64,000 nt of DNA, from NCBI GenBank assembly GCA_003996215.1, contig QJPP01007518.1:1292926-1356925 (forward strand). Reading direction: 5' to 3'. The stretch comes from Jaltomata sinuosa (lineage: Eukaryota; Streptophyta; Magnoliopsida; Solanales; Solanaceae). The notes below the pieces were generated by a model, which was not told where the DNA came from, made no database searches, and saw nothing but the letters and a program-made list of their open reading frames with translations. Each line of letters opens with the position of its first letter. Position 1 is the first letter of the stretch. Position numbers and translations under genes: made by a program. Shown piece after piece: positions 31,398 through 42,371 of this stretch.

Positions 31398-34300
31398 ATG
31401 GTGCAAAGTATGTCAATGAGTACTCTTGCAACTTCTAGATATTGCGGAGTTTGTGGATCCACCTGTTTGAGGAGGCAGTTTGGACAAATAAAAGAAACCG
31501 CGATAGGTTTTGGGGAAAGTCAATTTGTTTGGAATGATCGTCGGAAAAGCTTGTCCTTTGCAACCCACGTTGATATGATAAAGCCGAGAAATTTGAGAGT
31601 TCAAGCTGGATGGTTGTTTAAAGGAGGTGACCAAAGCTCAGAAGCAAGCACTGAGCGTAGCGAGAATGCCAATGAAGATATATTGATGTTCTTTTTCCAG
31701 CTAGACCTGGCTACACGTGTGCAGGTTATCTTCTAGCTCTGCGACTTTCTGTGGTTTATTTTCTATATCTTCCACCATTGCTTCACGAGTTGTCTATCTG
31801 TTTTATATGCAGTATGCTTTGAATGTGGAAGAGTATGAAATTGCACAACAACTAAGAGAGAAGCTCACTGAGGTTAGTCTGTGGAGATATTAAATTTCCT
31901 GTTTTCATCTTATCTTTAACTGATTTTCCATTATTAACTTTAAGCAACTGCTGCCACTGTTCTTCTTGCGATTTTATTTGACTTGATTTTTGGATTTTGG
32001 TTTTCCAAAATTGGACAAGCCAACGGATAGATGAAAATTGTCTACTGAGTGCGCTTCTTATATGCTAATGAAGGTGGAAACAGAGGTTTTGAGGCAGCAG
32101 GAATCCAGAAGGGGATCAGCCTCAAAGAGTGAAGCTCAAGATATGGCTATAAGCATCTTGCGTCTACGGTAAGCATCCTCACATTCTTTTTGTTCTTTTT
32201 TATGAACTTTGAGTGCTGAACATCAAGGTGTTTCTTGAACTGATTATAAAGATTCTACCTTTAGTATGTTCCAAAGGCACCTGTTGAAAGAACCTCTGAT
32301 CAGCTTTTGCTTCGTCCAGTGCAGACCTGCAGAATGCAGTTCAGAGTGAAAATTATGATTTGGCAGCTAAATTGCGAGATGAAATTTCCAAACTAGAGGC
32401 AGAGTCTCTGACTGCATCAATAAGAGCTCAGGCATATGAAAATGCTCAATATGCATTTCGATTAGGCCAGAAAGTGAAGCACAAGAATTTTGGTATGGAA
32501 TCTTTAACTAATTGTTTGGAGTGGAAGGAACAGCCTTTGTCTAATTCAAAAGATAACCAAATGTAAAAACCAAAAACTAGATACACAAATCCTCATATGT
32601 TCTCCATATAATTAAGTGGTAGCTAAAAGTGATATATAAATTTGAGAGCCTTTATGAAGTTTCCTGGTAGGATCGTCAAATCTTGATGATTTGATTTATT
32701 GGCAGTCATTGATGGCAGAAGTTTTTACATCGTAACTGCATGAACTACTTGACTGAACCTCACCGAGTGATCAACCCTTGCTTATTTCTGGTGTTGACTT
32801 ATGAGGATACATAATCAGGAAGTGCCTTCAATAATTTTCCTTTAGTGATGTGCTATACCTTGCATGGACATCTTGTGTCTCAGTGTATCGAATGATATAA
32901 CTATTCTTCCTGACACATTGCTTCCTTCTTGGGAAAATGCATTCCCTTAACTGACATTCATGGAACCCCTAGATTCAGCTCAATTAGTAAATGTTACTCA
33001 AGTTATTTATAGTATTGAACCCTTATCTTGTGACTTCAGGATATCGTGGTGTAATATGTGGGATGGACCCAATATGTTGTGAATCAACTTCATGGATGGA
33101 AAATGCTAAAGTAGAGAAGTTGACCCGGGGTCCTGATCAGCCATTTTATCAGGTTTTTCTGGATCTTTAATGTAAAAATATGTTTCATCTATTGCAAGCA
33201 ATGATTAATTCAATTTATCTATCTGAACATGGTCTGATGTCAACAGGAATGCTTTGTAGCCACGTCCCAAAGAAAGACCAAATAATTTTCTAGCTGTATA
33301 TGTCAAATTATCAACTACTTTTGTAGTCCCCTATCCTCCTTATATCTGAAATTTACTGCTTATGCTAAAGAGTTCCACTTCCTTGTTTCATCATCTCATG
33401 GTAATCATGAAATGTTGCATATGTACTGTGCATTGACCTGATAATTTACAAACTTCTGTGTGGGCCTCTAACAACTGCTTATCAAATTGCAACTGTAGCC
33501 TTGAGTATACATGACAATTTTTCAACCAGTTTACAAACACAGAAAAATACTTTTACCTCAGGCCCTCATTTTAGCAAAAGTATACAAGCTCAAATAACGA
33601 TCCTGAATGATGTGGAAATTTGCCGTCTTTTAGAGTTAGGTGCCAAAATGATGACCTCGAGAGCAAATAACTGTTGGAGCTTCATCCAAGAAACATTTTT
33701 CATGATGCACCCAAGGGTGTGGCCTAGTGGTCAATGAAGTGGATTAAGAACCAGGAGGTCTCAGGTTCAAATCCCAGCGGAGACAAAAACACTAGGCGAT
33801 TCTTCCCACCTGTTCTAACCTTGGCGGGCAGAACTACCTGGTACCTGGTACCTGTTGCCGGTGGGAGGTGGCAGGTATCCCATGGAATTAGTCGAGGTGT
33901 GCAAAAGCTGGCACAGACACCACAGTCATCAAAAAAACAAAAACATTTTTGTGATACAATCAAAAGAATTGTTTGGAGAACTTATTATGCATGTTGTGCA
34001 AGTTCCTGATCCTAATCAATATTTCAAACTTCAGCTCTCATTTTGCTGCATTAGAGGGACTGAAAGTGGTGCTTCTCAAGTGATACTTCTTTAGTTATTA
34101 CTTGTGATCTTTTTAGTTTGACTAAATATAGATATATTTTCAGGTGCTGGTGGACGTACATACAGATCCCAATCTGTTAGTGGCATATGGTAAGTGAAAT
34201 TTGTGACTATGAATAAGCATTTCTATTAACTATATAATCTAGAGTGAACCAAGGAAGGTCATAGAACTTTCTACAAATTTTCTTTGTTGATTGTGATAGT

Positions 34301-34600
34301 CTGATAATTCTTCATCATGCAGTACCTGAGGAAAGTTTAGAGGCGCCTAGCGAACCAGATAAGGTATGTATATAATTAATCTAAAATTACAACACAAAGT
34401 TGTAATTCAATCTCTAACTTGGTGAAAAATGTAACCACGTGTAGGATCGATTTGATCATCCCTACACCTCATTCTTATTTTTTGGGATGGATGCTGCTGG
34501 AGATTTCATACCAATCAAGCAGCTGCGCGAGAAGTACAACAAGCCTCGGCATGAGGTGCCTTATGATCCAGAGGACGAGAAGAATGGAGAAAGTTCCTAA
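31398..34600 (+). CDS. CLPF: ClpF, UVR/YccV-domain adaptor of the chloroplast Clp protease
   Basis: Eight exons join in phase to 336 residues: 31398-31724, 31813-31872, 32074-32168, 32320-32492, 33040-33152, 34144-34189, 34323-34363 and 34445-34600. A transit-peptide-like N-terminus (about 70 residues) is followed by a helical region with a UVR-like repeat (YALNVEEYEIAQQLREKL) and a second clear UVR motif (LQNAVQSENYDLAAKLRDEI, about 163-182). From about 207 to 310 lies a YccV/HspQ-like domain: GQKVKHKNFGYRGVICGMDP, then QPFYQVLVDV and YVPEESLE. This order is that of ClpF (from memory Arabidopsis At2g03390), which with ClpS1 delivers substrates such as glutamyl-tRNA reductase to the ClpC chaperone in the stroma. 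The ATG at 31398 is the first in frame; Met codons at 31407 and 31413 could also serve. Intron 5 holds a SINE. Confidence 0.87.
33710..33950 (+). mobile_element. tRNA-derived SINE, full length
   Basis: GGGTGTGGCCTAGTGGTCAA (A-box region), GGTCTCAGGTTCAAATCCCA (B-box), CCTTGGCGGGCAGAACTACC, GGTGGGAGGTGGCAGGTATC and TGGCACAGACACCACAGTCA lead to an A-rich tail. Similar AACATTTTT..TGAT strings lie just before and after, a probable target duplication. It lies in intron 5 of ClpF in sense orientation and is the reference copy for the fragments at 8930, 11140 and 18728. Confidence 0.85.
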
Positions 34601-35067
34601 ATGTAACCAGGAGTTGTGTTCTCCCCTAGGCAAGACATGGATATATGAGAGATGCATTTTCCACTTTCCATTATGGTGGGGTTTACCTCATTTTCAAAGA
34701 CTGCAAAACATGTTATCCTGCACAATGTCCTTAGAATACACAACACAATTGTGGAGGCTCTTTGTATAGTTCTGGAGATTTTGGATGACCATGACCAAAG
34801 TACATAGAGCTTCTGTGATTGTCAGCCAGTTTCAACAGAAAATGGTCAATGTATATTGATTTACTTCAGATGTCCTTTATATTTCTTTTTTTAAAAAAAA
34901 TAAAAAAGATACTCCTTATCTTCAATAAGAAGTCCAAATGTTCAAGTTGAGAGTGATACCAAATTGTAAACTCTATTTGGAGTAGTTGATTTCAAATTAA
35001 TGATGCAATTACAGATACATCATTTTGATGAATTTTGAACCAAACATCAGTTTTCAAAAGTTAAATT

Positions 35068-35605
35068 AGTATAACAACATAACCAATGTATTCCCACAAA
35101 TTGGCTCTGAGAAGGATAGAGTGTACGCAGTCCGTACTACTATTTCAGAGGTGAGGTAGAGGCTATTTCTAATAGACCCTCGGCTCAAGACAAAAAACAG
35201 TCTAAAAAAAGATGTAATAGAGGTACAAGAGATAGTAGGGAGTAACATAACAATTAATAGCAACAGAACAACACTATCATAAAATAATACGACAATCGAT
35301 CTACCCGAAATAACATATATCAACAAAAATCCAAGATCAAGAAACTACAAGCGGAGCACTACGACTACTAATAAGGTCAACACTCCTACCTACTAGCATG
35401 GATCCACTCCTACCTCCTAAATCTTCTATCTTAAGTCGCGTCCGTCACACCTTCCTTTAGTTAAATTAGTATTACTAATAATAATATATTCAGTGTAATT
35501 CGACAAGTAACTAGGAAGTGTAGTGTGTACATAATGTTATCCCTACCTTGCAAAGATAGAAATGTCGTTTTTGATAGACCATTGGTCAAGTAAATCATAT
35601 CAAAA
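35068..35605 (-). mobile_element. Two TTG-tailed SINE-like copies, antisense
   Basis: 35068-35460 is a long copy: its complement starts GGTGTGACGGACGCGACTTA and runs to GCGTACACTCTATCCTTCTC and ATTGGTTATGTTGTTATA. 35478-35605 is a 5'-truncated copy (AATATATTCAGTGTAATTCG, then CATAATGTTATCCCTACCTT). The two lie tail to head between ClpF and the PPR gene. The ORF at 35066-35326 is part of the first copy. Confidence 0.75.
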
Positions 35606-35669
35606 TTAGTATGAAAAGGAAATATAGTAAAAAAAAATTAGTGGAAAAAAGAATAATAGCAACAATAAA

Positions 35670-36831
35670 GGGTGAACATCGTTTACACCCCCTAACTTTG
35701 CTTTAAAAATCAAGCACCCTCCTCAACTTTGAACAATAATCATTCTCTCCCCTTTATCCTATGCAATGTCTATTTTATCCTTAACATTTTTAATTTCTAT
35801 TTATGTAATATTTTTTTATATTATATATACTTATTTTTACTCTTAACCTACGTATTCACCATTTTTAGTTAAATTCATTAATATTATTAATAAAATAATT
35901 CTTTCATAAACTAATCACAAAATTTAATGCTATTTTTTATGATTGATAATTTTATATTTTATGCATTAAGTGGGCGTTTGCCATAAAAAAAAATTACTTT
36001 ATTTGAAATTTTTGGAGTTGGAGTTGTGTTTGGCCATACTTTTTTTGAAAGACTTTTTAGAATTTAAAGTGTTAAATATAACTAAAAAGTGAAAACAAGT
36101 ATTTAATTATTTTCACTTTTTCAATAAAACTTCAAGTTATATTTAAAAATTTTATGGCCAAACAATATTTTTTGAATAAGTGAAATATTTTTTTGAAAAA
36201 TAGAGAAAAATCTTATGGTCAAACGGGCATGTATGTATAATGTAATTATGTATATAGATGCATGTTTTAATTTTCTCTCTGTTATTCTCTAATGTCTACA
36301 TGGATAAACGAGTTTTGATTATCAATAATGAAATATTTCCTAAATTATAATTTAAAATTTATAAACAACAATCATTTAATTTGTTATATATATACCTCTA
36401 TTTTTAATTATTTTTGCATTACATGTATTAAAATATATTTATAAAGTTATAATTACCTGTTATTTTTACTTGTATAATTAGATATTAGAATTTTGATTAT
36501 TATTAATAAATTTATTTATTTTATTTTGCTCATTTATTTCATTACGGGACGTCATTAACTTATATACTCAATTAGTATTTCTCACTTTTCTTTTTTCATC
36601 TAAAAAATAAATTATTTTTTTATAGAAAATATGTTATATGGATTTAAAAAAATAAAAATTGTGATTACAAAGAAGTTTTTTTAAAAAAGATATAAAGGTT
36701 GATAATACAAGTACAAAATAGGTATTTTTGAAAAGTCAATTAGGATAAAAAGGGAGAATAATTATTGTTCAAAATTAAGAGGGTGTTTGATTTTTAAAGC
36801 AAAGTTCAGGAATGTAAACGATTTTCACCCC
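35670..36831. mobile_element. Mutator-like non-autonomous element, 1162 bp
   Basis: Long terminal inverted repeats of about 100 bp start GGGTGAACATCGTTTACACC on the left; the right end is the inverse, ...GTAAACGATTTTCACCCC. A perfect 9-bp duplication AACAATAAA lies at 35661-35669 and 36832-36840, as expected for Mutator-like elements. The middle is AT-rich, non-coding, and holds a nested MITE. It ends about 130 bp upstream of the PPR gene's TATA box. Confidence 0.88.
35968..36228. mobile_element. GTTTGGCCATA-type MITE nested in the Mutator-like element
   Basis: GTGGGCGTTTGCCATAAAAA at the left and TCTTATGGTCAAACGGGCAT at the right are inverted ends of the same kind as at 3683-4046. Inner TGTTTGGCCATAC and TTATGGCCAAACA blocks also pair. 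Confidence 0.6.
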
Positions 36832-36968
36832 AACAATAAATAATATGATAATCGAAGCGTAAAAAATAACACGTAATGATAGAATCGAAGAGTAAAATAA
36901 TAAAATTAGTACTAATACAAAAAATTAGATAACATTCAACTACCTACTAACTTCCGTTGCCGGGCTCT

Positions 36969-36975
36969 TATATAA
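36969..36975 (+). promoter_or_regulatory. TATA box of the PPR gene
   Basis: TATATAA in CTCTTATATAAGCTCACA lies 117 bp upstream of the PPR start codon and implies a transcript start near 37000. Confidence 0.6.
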
Positions 36976-37007
36976 GCTCACATTTTCCCTCCGAATGTGA
37001 GAGAAAA

Positions 37008-37318
37008 ATGAACCCTTCACATATAGTCCCTCCAAAACTCTTACAAAAATGAAACTCATCCAACTTCAACAACTAAAATTCAAGAATGATACAGTACATG
37101 CCTCTATTCAGATCATGCTCAACCTCAAGATCATTAGCACAACTCCATGCATATCTCATCATCAATGGTCTCCACAAAGACCCACTGGCTTCCACCAAGC
37201 TTATAGAATCCTATTCCCAAATGGGTTCAATCAAAACTTCAAGAATTGTTTTCGACACGTACCCAAACCCGGATTCCTTCATGTGGAGTGTCATAATCAA
37301 ATGCCATGTTTGGAATAG
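37008..37318 (+). promoter_or_regulatory. Two upstream ORFs in the PPR leader
   Basis: An ATG at 37008 opens a 14-codon uORF that ends at 37052. Its TGA overlaps the ATG at 37049 of a second uORF, which runs in another frame to 37318 and so passes over the main start at 37086. Both lie downstream of the predicted transcript start. The second encodes no recognisable domain and mostly shadows the PPR frame. They could lower translation of the PPR protein. Confidence 0.5.
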
Positions 37319-39335
37319 CCACTTTCAAGAATCCATTTTTCTTTACCACAACATGGTTTGTCACTTACAGGAAACTAGTAGTTTTGTTTATCCTTCAGTC
37401 TTGAGGGCTATTTCTGCAATTGGTGATCTGGGTATCGGTCGGAAGGTTCATGGGAAGATTTTGAAATGTGGGGTTGAGTCGGATTCGATTATTGAGACGG
37501 CGTTGTTGAGTATGTATGGTGAACTTGGGTGGACGGGTTATGCACGGAAGGTGTTTGATGAAATGTATGTGAGAGATGTTGTTTCGTGGAGTTCGATTAT
37601 TTCGAGCTATGTACGTAATGGGCAAGTTAAGGAAGGGTTGGAGATTTTTGGGGATTTGGTTAAGGAAGGTGTTGAAATTGATTCAGTGGCTTTGCTTAGT
37701 GCAGTTGAGGGTTGTGGTGAGTTGGGGATATGGAGAGTAGGGAAGTCTGTTCATGGTTATATATTGAGAAAGAATATTCAAAGTGATGGGTCTTTGATAA
37801 ACTCGCTTCTTGCGATGTATGGGAAATGTGGGGATACATGTAGTGCAGAGTTGCTTTTCCGTAATGCTGTTGACAAGAGTACTTACACTTGGACAGCAAT
37901 GATCTCTTGCTACAATCAAAATGGTTGCTATCATGAAGCGTTAGCGTTGTTTGTTAAGATGCTTGAGTCTGATGTGGAATACAATGAAGTTACTCTTATG
38001 ACTGTTTTATGTTCTTGTGCTAGGTTAGGTTTGTTAAAGGAAGGGAAGTCTATACATGGTTTTATAGTTAGAAATGCTTTAGATTGTGAGAATGATCTTC
38101 TAGGCTCAGCCTTGGTTGACTTGTATGCTAACTGTGGCAAGCTAAGCGACTGCCACAAGGTATTTGGTTCATCTCAAGACAAACATGTCGTCTCGTGGAA
38201 TATGCTCATATCAGGTTATGTGCAGGAAGGATTTTCTGAGAAGGCGTTGAAGCTTTTTTTGGATATGGTCAGAAAAGGAATATTGCCAGACTCGTATACT
38301 CTGGCAAGTGTGCTCTCAGCTTCTGGAGATATTGGGTTTTGTGAATTTGGGTGTCAAATTCATAGCCATGTTATTAGGACTGGCTTTTCAACGGAGTTTG
38401 TCCAGAATTCCCTGATTGACATGTACAGTAAATGTGGACTTGTGGACTATGCGCTCATTATATTCAAGGATACACAAGAAAGAAGTGTTGTGACTTGGAA
38501 TTCAATGATGTGTGGACTTACCCAAAATGGTTTATCTCGTGAAGCTATTAGTCTCTTTGATAAGATATACTCAAACTTGAGCAAAATGGATGAAGTGACC
38601 TTCTTAGCTGCAATTCAAGCATGCTCGGCTATAGGATGGCTGGAGAAAGGAAAATGGATTCACCATAAGTTAATTATCTTTGGCGTGAGGCATGATATGT
38701 ATATTAATACTGCTCTGACAGACATGTATGCTAAGTGTGGAGACCTCTGGATGGCTCGAAGAGTTTTTGACAGTATGTTGGAAAGGAGCATAATATCTTG
38801 GAGTGCCATGATTGGTGGTTATGGAATGCACGGTCAAATCGATGATGCAATCTCACTCTTTCATGAAATGGTAAATAGGGGAATAAAACCAAATGACATC
38901 ATTATAACAAATATTCTAACTGCTTGCAGTCATTCTGGTTATCTGAATGAAGGGAAATATTTCTTTAACTTGAGCATTGAGCCCAAACCCGAACATTTTG
39001 CATGTCTAGTTGATCTTCTGAGTCGAGCTGGTGATATTGATAAAGCCTATGAAGTCATCACTTCGATGCCATATCCTGCAGATGTTAGCATTTGGGGTGC
39101 CTTAGTAAATGGATGTAGAATTCACAAGAGAATGGATATTATCAAGATGATCCAACAAAGGCTTGAACACATGCAAACAGATGATACTGGATACTATACC
39201 TTATTATCCAACATATATGCAGAAGGGGGAGAATGGAATGAATCTAGAATGGTGAGGTCAAAGATGCGAAGTTTAGGCTTAAAAAAGGTCGATGGCTATA
39301 GTATGATTGAAGTTGAGAAAAGAATAACAGTGTAA
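37086..39335 (+). CDS. Pentatricopeptide repeat protein, PLS/E class
   Basis: A single uninterrupted exon codes for 749 residues. It is built of tandem PPR motifs of alternating P, L and S type, with recurring cores such as NSLLAMYGKCGD, TWTAMISCYNQNG, SWNMLISGYVQEG, NSLIDMYSKCG and SWSAMIGGYGMHGQ. After the last repeats comes an E-type C-terminus (SIWGALVNGCRIHKR, then TGYYTLLSNIYAEGGEW). No DYW deaminase domain is present. Such proteins bind organellar RNA and usually act in C-to-U editing with a separate deaminase partner; the RNA target cannot be read from sequence. The start MIQYMPLFRSCS resembles that of the Arabidopsis protein At1g69350 as I remember it, annotated as mitochondrial. The protein ends soon after GYSMIEVEKRITV, somewhat earlier than expected for that relative. 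Two upstream ATGs lie in the leader. Confidence 0.92.
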   Translation: MIQYMPLFRSCSTSRSLAQLHAYLIINGLHKDPLASTKLIESYSQMGSIKTSRIVFDTYPNPDSFMWSVIIKCHVWNSHFQESIFLYHNMVCHLQETSSFVYPSVLRAISAIGDLGIGRKVHGKILKCGVESDSIIETALLSMYGELGWTGYARKVFDEMYVRDVVSWSSIISSYVRNGQVKEGLEIFGDLVKEGVEIDSVALLSAVEGCGELGIWRVGKSVHGYILRKNIQSDGSLINSLLAMYGKCGDTCSAELLFRNAVDKSTYTWTAMISCYNQNGCYHEALALFVKMLESDVEYNEVTLMTVLCSCARLGLLKEGKSIHGFIVRNALDCENDLLGSALVDLYANCGKLSDCHKVFGSSQDKHVVSWNMLISGYVQEGFSEKALKLFLDMVRKGILPDSYTLASVLSASGDIGFCEFGCQIHSHVIRTGFSTEFVQNSLIDMYSKCGLVDYALIIFKDTQERSVVTWNSMMCGLTQNGLSREAISLFDKIYSNLSKMDEVTFLAAIQACSAIGWLEKGKWIHHKLIIFGVRHDMYINTALTDMYAKCGDLWMARRVFDSMLERSIISWSAMIGGYGMHGQIDDAISLFHEMVNRGIKPNDIIITNILTACSHSGYLNEGKYFFNLSIEPKPEHFACLVDLLSRAGDIDKAYEVITSMPYPADVSIWGALVNGCRIHKRMDIIKMIQQRLEHMQTDDTGYYTLLSNIYAEGGEWNESRMVRSKMRSLGLKKVDGYSMIEVEKRITV

Positions 39336-39503
39336 AGCAAATGATTCATACTCATTTGAATAAAGGGAAGTCTCAAGCGTATGATTTCCTAGATTTGGCT
39401 GGTTATTGCATTGGGATTGATGTTCTTTTATTGGACACTAGCTGCTTCCATTGTTTTGGACTTAAAGAACTGATTAGCCAGGGAAGATGCAATATTCATT
39501 TCA

Positions 39504-39709
39504 TACAGGCTCTGAACTGGGAAGGGGAGCCTTGTCGTAACTGGTAAAGTTGTTGCCATGTGACCAGGAGGTCATGGGTTTGAGCCGAGGAAACAGCCTC
39601 ATGCAGGGTAAGTCTGCATATAATAGACCCTTGTGGTCCGGCCCTTCCCCGGACCCCGAGCATAGCGAGAGCTTAGTGCACCGGGTTGCCCTTACAGGCT
39701 CTGAACTGG
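39504..39709 (+). mobile_element. AU-type SINE with a perfect 17-bp duplication
   Basis: The body at 39521-39692 has TGTCGTAACTGGTAAAGTTG (A-box), AGGTCATGGGTTTGAGCC (B-box), GTAAGTCTGCATATAATAGA, TTGTGGTCCGGCCCTTCCCC and GCTTAGTGCACCGGGTTGCC, the AU SINE pattern. TACAGGCTCTGAACTGG flanks it exactly on both sides (39504-39520 and 39693-39709). It lies about 170 bp downstream of the PPR stop codon, possibly in the 3' UTR. The listed ORFs here are not genes. Confidence 0.9.
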
Positions 39710-40611
39710 AAATGATTGCTGATCCGTCAAAAACTGGCTATGGGGGATATATAGCTGTTTCTGGTTCGTCAGGAAACTTTCTTCAACGGCCCCTCAACAC
39801 TGAATTAGGTCTGCTACAGAGCTCAATACTATCATTCTCTTTCTGTCGAGTAGCTATTCTCATGGATAGAGCAAAAATTTGATACAGAGCCCACTTTTCA
39901 GCTCCAACTTACCTTGGACTTCAGACAGCATTACGCTAAATGAGATGGCGCTGATGATGAGTGATGACTTTGAAACACTGAAAATCATAAGTCATCTGAA
40001 CCCAAATCAAGAAAGATGAGAATGGAACGAAATGCATATTTTACCCTACACAAGAATTCAAACGAAAATGGAGATGAAAGAGAAGGGTCCATAATCCATA
40101 TTTTGATGGTGCATGACACTGTTTGTTCTACTTGAAGCATTGAGAAAACCTGACTAAACACAACCTTGCTGTGTCTTTCAACTAGTTGCTGCAAGTGCGA
40201 AGCCAATGTTAGCGACATCATTGCAGTAAGCTTGCTGATTTTCAGATGAGTTTACACCATTAAGTGTTCAGCACAAATCTCGTAAGGCCTAAAGCGGATT
40301 CTCCATCGGGTAAACGACTCAATTGTTACAATGATAGCGCCATCATTTCTCTGTCATTTTCCGGTGAAGGTTTTAAGAATCATTAGCTAAGACAGTCTCA
40401 TATGGTGTATAATGTTAGTTACATCAAAGAAACTTACTTGTAGTTAAGTCTCATTTTTGTACAAATTTTCTAACTTATCACTACAATGTAGCACCCTGCA
40501 CCTTCCAGATGGAAACTCATGCTCAAGTAGAAAAAGGTTTATTATTAGTATTGCCTTTACTATTATTACTAGTACCACCCTCTGCCGATAACCTCTGATG
40601 TATTAGTTACA

Positions 40612-40820
40612 ACAACATATCCAGTATGATCCAACAAGTGGGGTCTACGTAGACCATATCCCTAACTTTTGAGAGGTAGAGAGGTTGTTTTCGATAGACC
40701 CTCGGCTCAAGAATTCTAATGTACTAGTTATTGTTGGGAAATAGTAGGGTGTATCCGGACCTTATCCCTACCTCGTGGAGATAGAGAAGTTGTTTTCGAA
40801 AGACCCTCAACTCAAGTAAC
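40612..40820 (-). mobile_element. Two TTG-tailed SINE-like fragments, antisense
   Basis: 40612-40713 has AACAACATATCCAGTATGAT, CAAGTGGGGTCTACGTAGAC and GATAGACCCTCGGCTCAAG, with similar TGATGTATTAGTTA and TAATGTACTAGTTA flanks. 40728-40820 has GTGTATCCGGACCTTATCCC and GAAAGACCCTCAACTCAAG. The remaining 39,900-42,370 between the PPR and DUF863 genes holds no gene that I can support. Confidence 0.7.
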
Positions 40821-41559
40821 TCGTACAGACGGATAACAAAGCAATTTCTGGTACTCACGATTTCATCAAAACATTGTCTTATTTATTATTATTATTATTT
40901 AAAAGAAAAATATTTTTCCATGTGAAAAACATTCTATAGAAAAAGACTTTTGTTGTCCCACGAGCAGAGACGGGTGCAAGGAGTTCAATTGGATCCCCTT
41001 TATTAAAATTGTAAATAAGGTAAAAATATATATAAAATTTTTGGAAATATATAAATAATTGAATTCTTTCGGCATACATAATTATCTTTGTGCTTTTTAT
41101 ATAAATTTCTGGCTTCGTCACGGATCGAGCACGACCGTGTTGTTTTATTATTCTTCTGATGGTCCCTACCTTTGGGCACAAAGGGAATTAAGTGTGAAGT
41201 TGTGAACCACATAGACAAGAAATGGAGAACCAAACAATGGACAGAACGTGGGAATACATAGTCCAACCTAGTACTTTGGTAGGCCCAAACATAAAATCTT
41301 TTAAAGACTTTAGACTAGTGTTGTCATTATTCATTGCAATAACGAAAACAAGAAATAAAATAAAATAAAATAAATTAGGTGATATTTCGATTATTATGTC
41401 TCTATCTCAAACAAGTTAAAAATTGACTATATAAATTCTCACTGGCCATGTTAGTCTTGAATTTCCTCCGTCCTATTATTCTTCCAACTATAGAGTTACA
41501 GTAACATATTCGTTCATACCAGTAGTAACGACGTTATTCTTGTAGCTTTTTATCTATGA

Positions 41560-41835
41560 TTATTGTTATTATACGTTGTCTCTTGTGCCTCAGTTATTGT
41601 TATTGTATCTTGTCTTTTGAATGCTGTGTAATGTTTTCCCTATTATTTGCTATGTACTCTTAATTACCTCTGTATTTTTCTTCTTCTTTTTTTCAACTAC
41701 TTTATTATGCATTACTTCAGCTAAGGATCTTTCGGGAACAACCTCTTTATCTTATGAGGTAGGGGTAACGTTTGCATACTGTCTACCCTTCTCAGATTTC
41801 ACATATAGGATTACACTGGATATGCTATTGTCCCA
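41560..41835 (+). mobile_element. TTG-tailed SINE-like copy, diverged
   Basis: GGATCTTTCGGGAACAACCT, CTTATGAGGTAGGGGTAACG and TATAGGATTACACTGGATAT follow a T-rich 5' region like that of the 5368-5719 copy. The TTG tail has decayed to a few bases. Confidence 0.6.
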
Positions 41836-42371
41836 TAAAGTCAGTACCATGTTATTATAAGTCAATTTACACTTGTAATATACTATTTGAACAAACTAGA
41901 TTGATTTGATTTCCTTTTTTCCTCAATGACTTCTATTATTCAAAGGCTTACTCCCATGAAGATGTGATGTTAAGATGTGGGGGGCATTCAACTAAGTGCA
42001 CCATTCAACTCTAATTTAGCAGAGAGACGATGAGTTCACGTGCGCCACATTTTCTATACCAAATTCGCCCCTGGGGAAAAAGCATGTGGAAACCCAACAA
42101 CATCACTGATAGCATTAATAAAATGCTAATAGCACAAGACATTATGCAGCATCTTGCTGAATATAAGGTCAGTAAATCCAATGGAAGAAACACAATAATG
42201 GGGGCTCCAAATTATGGAGCAAGAACAAAGACATGTACAATGACAATCCCCATGTAGCTAAAAAATTCACTCTTGAAATTCATAAACAAAGCTCCCTAAA
42301 TCCGCTAATCGGTTAATGTCATCTCTATAAATGATGAATGGATAAAATTACAACCTCGTTTACCCCGTGTT

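Noticed and set aside
37395..38158. Antisense ORFs of 67-83 residues within the PPR gene
   Set aside because: They are shadows of the strong plus-strand coding frame.
39341..39882. Two ORFs after the PPR gene, possible continuation of the PPR protein
   Set aside because: The first has no clear similarity to a PPR tail and the second spans an AU-type SINE.
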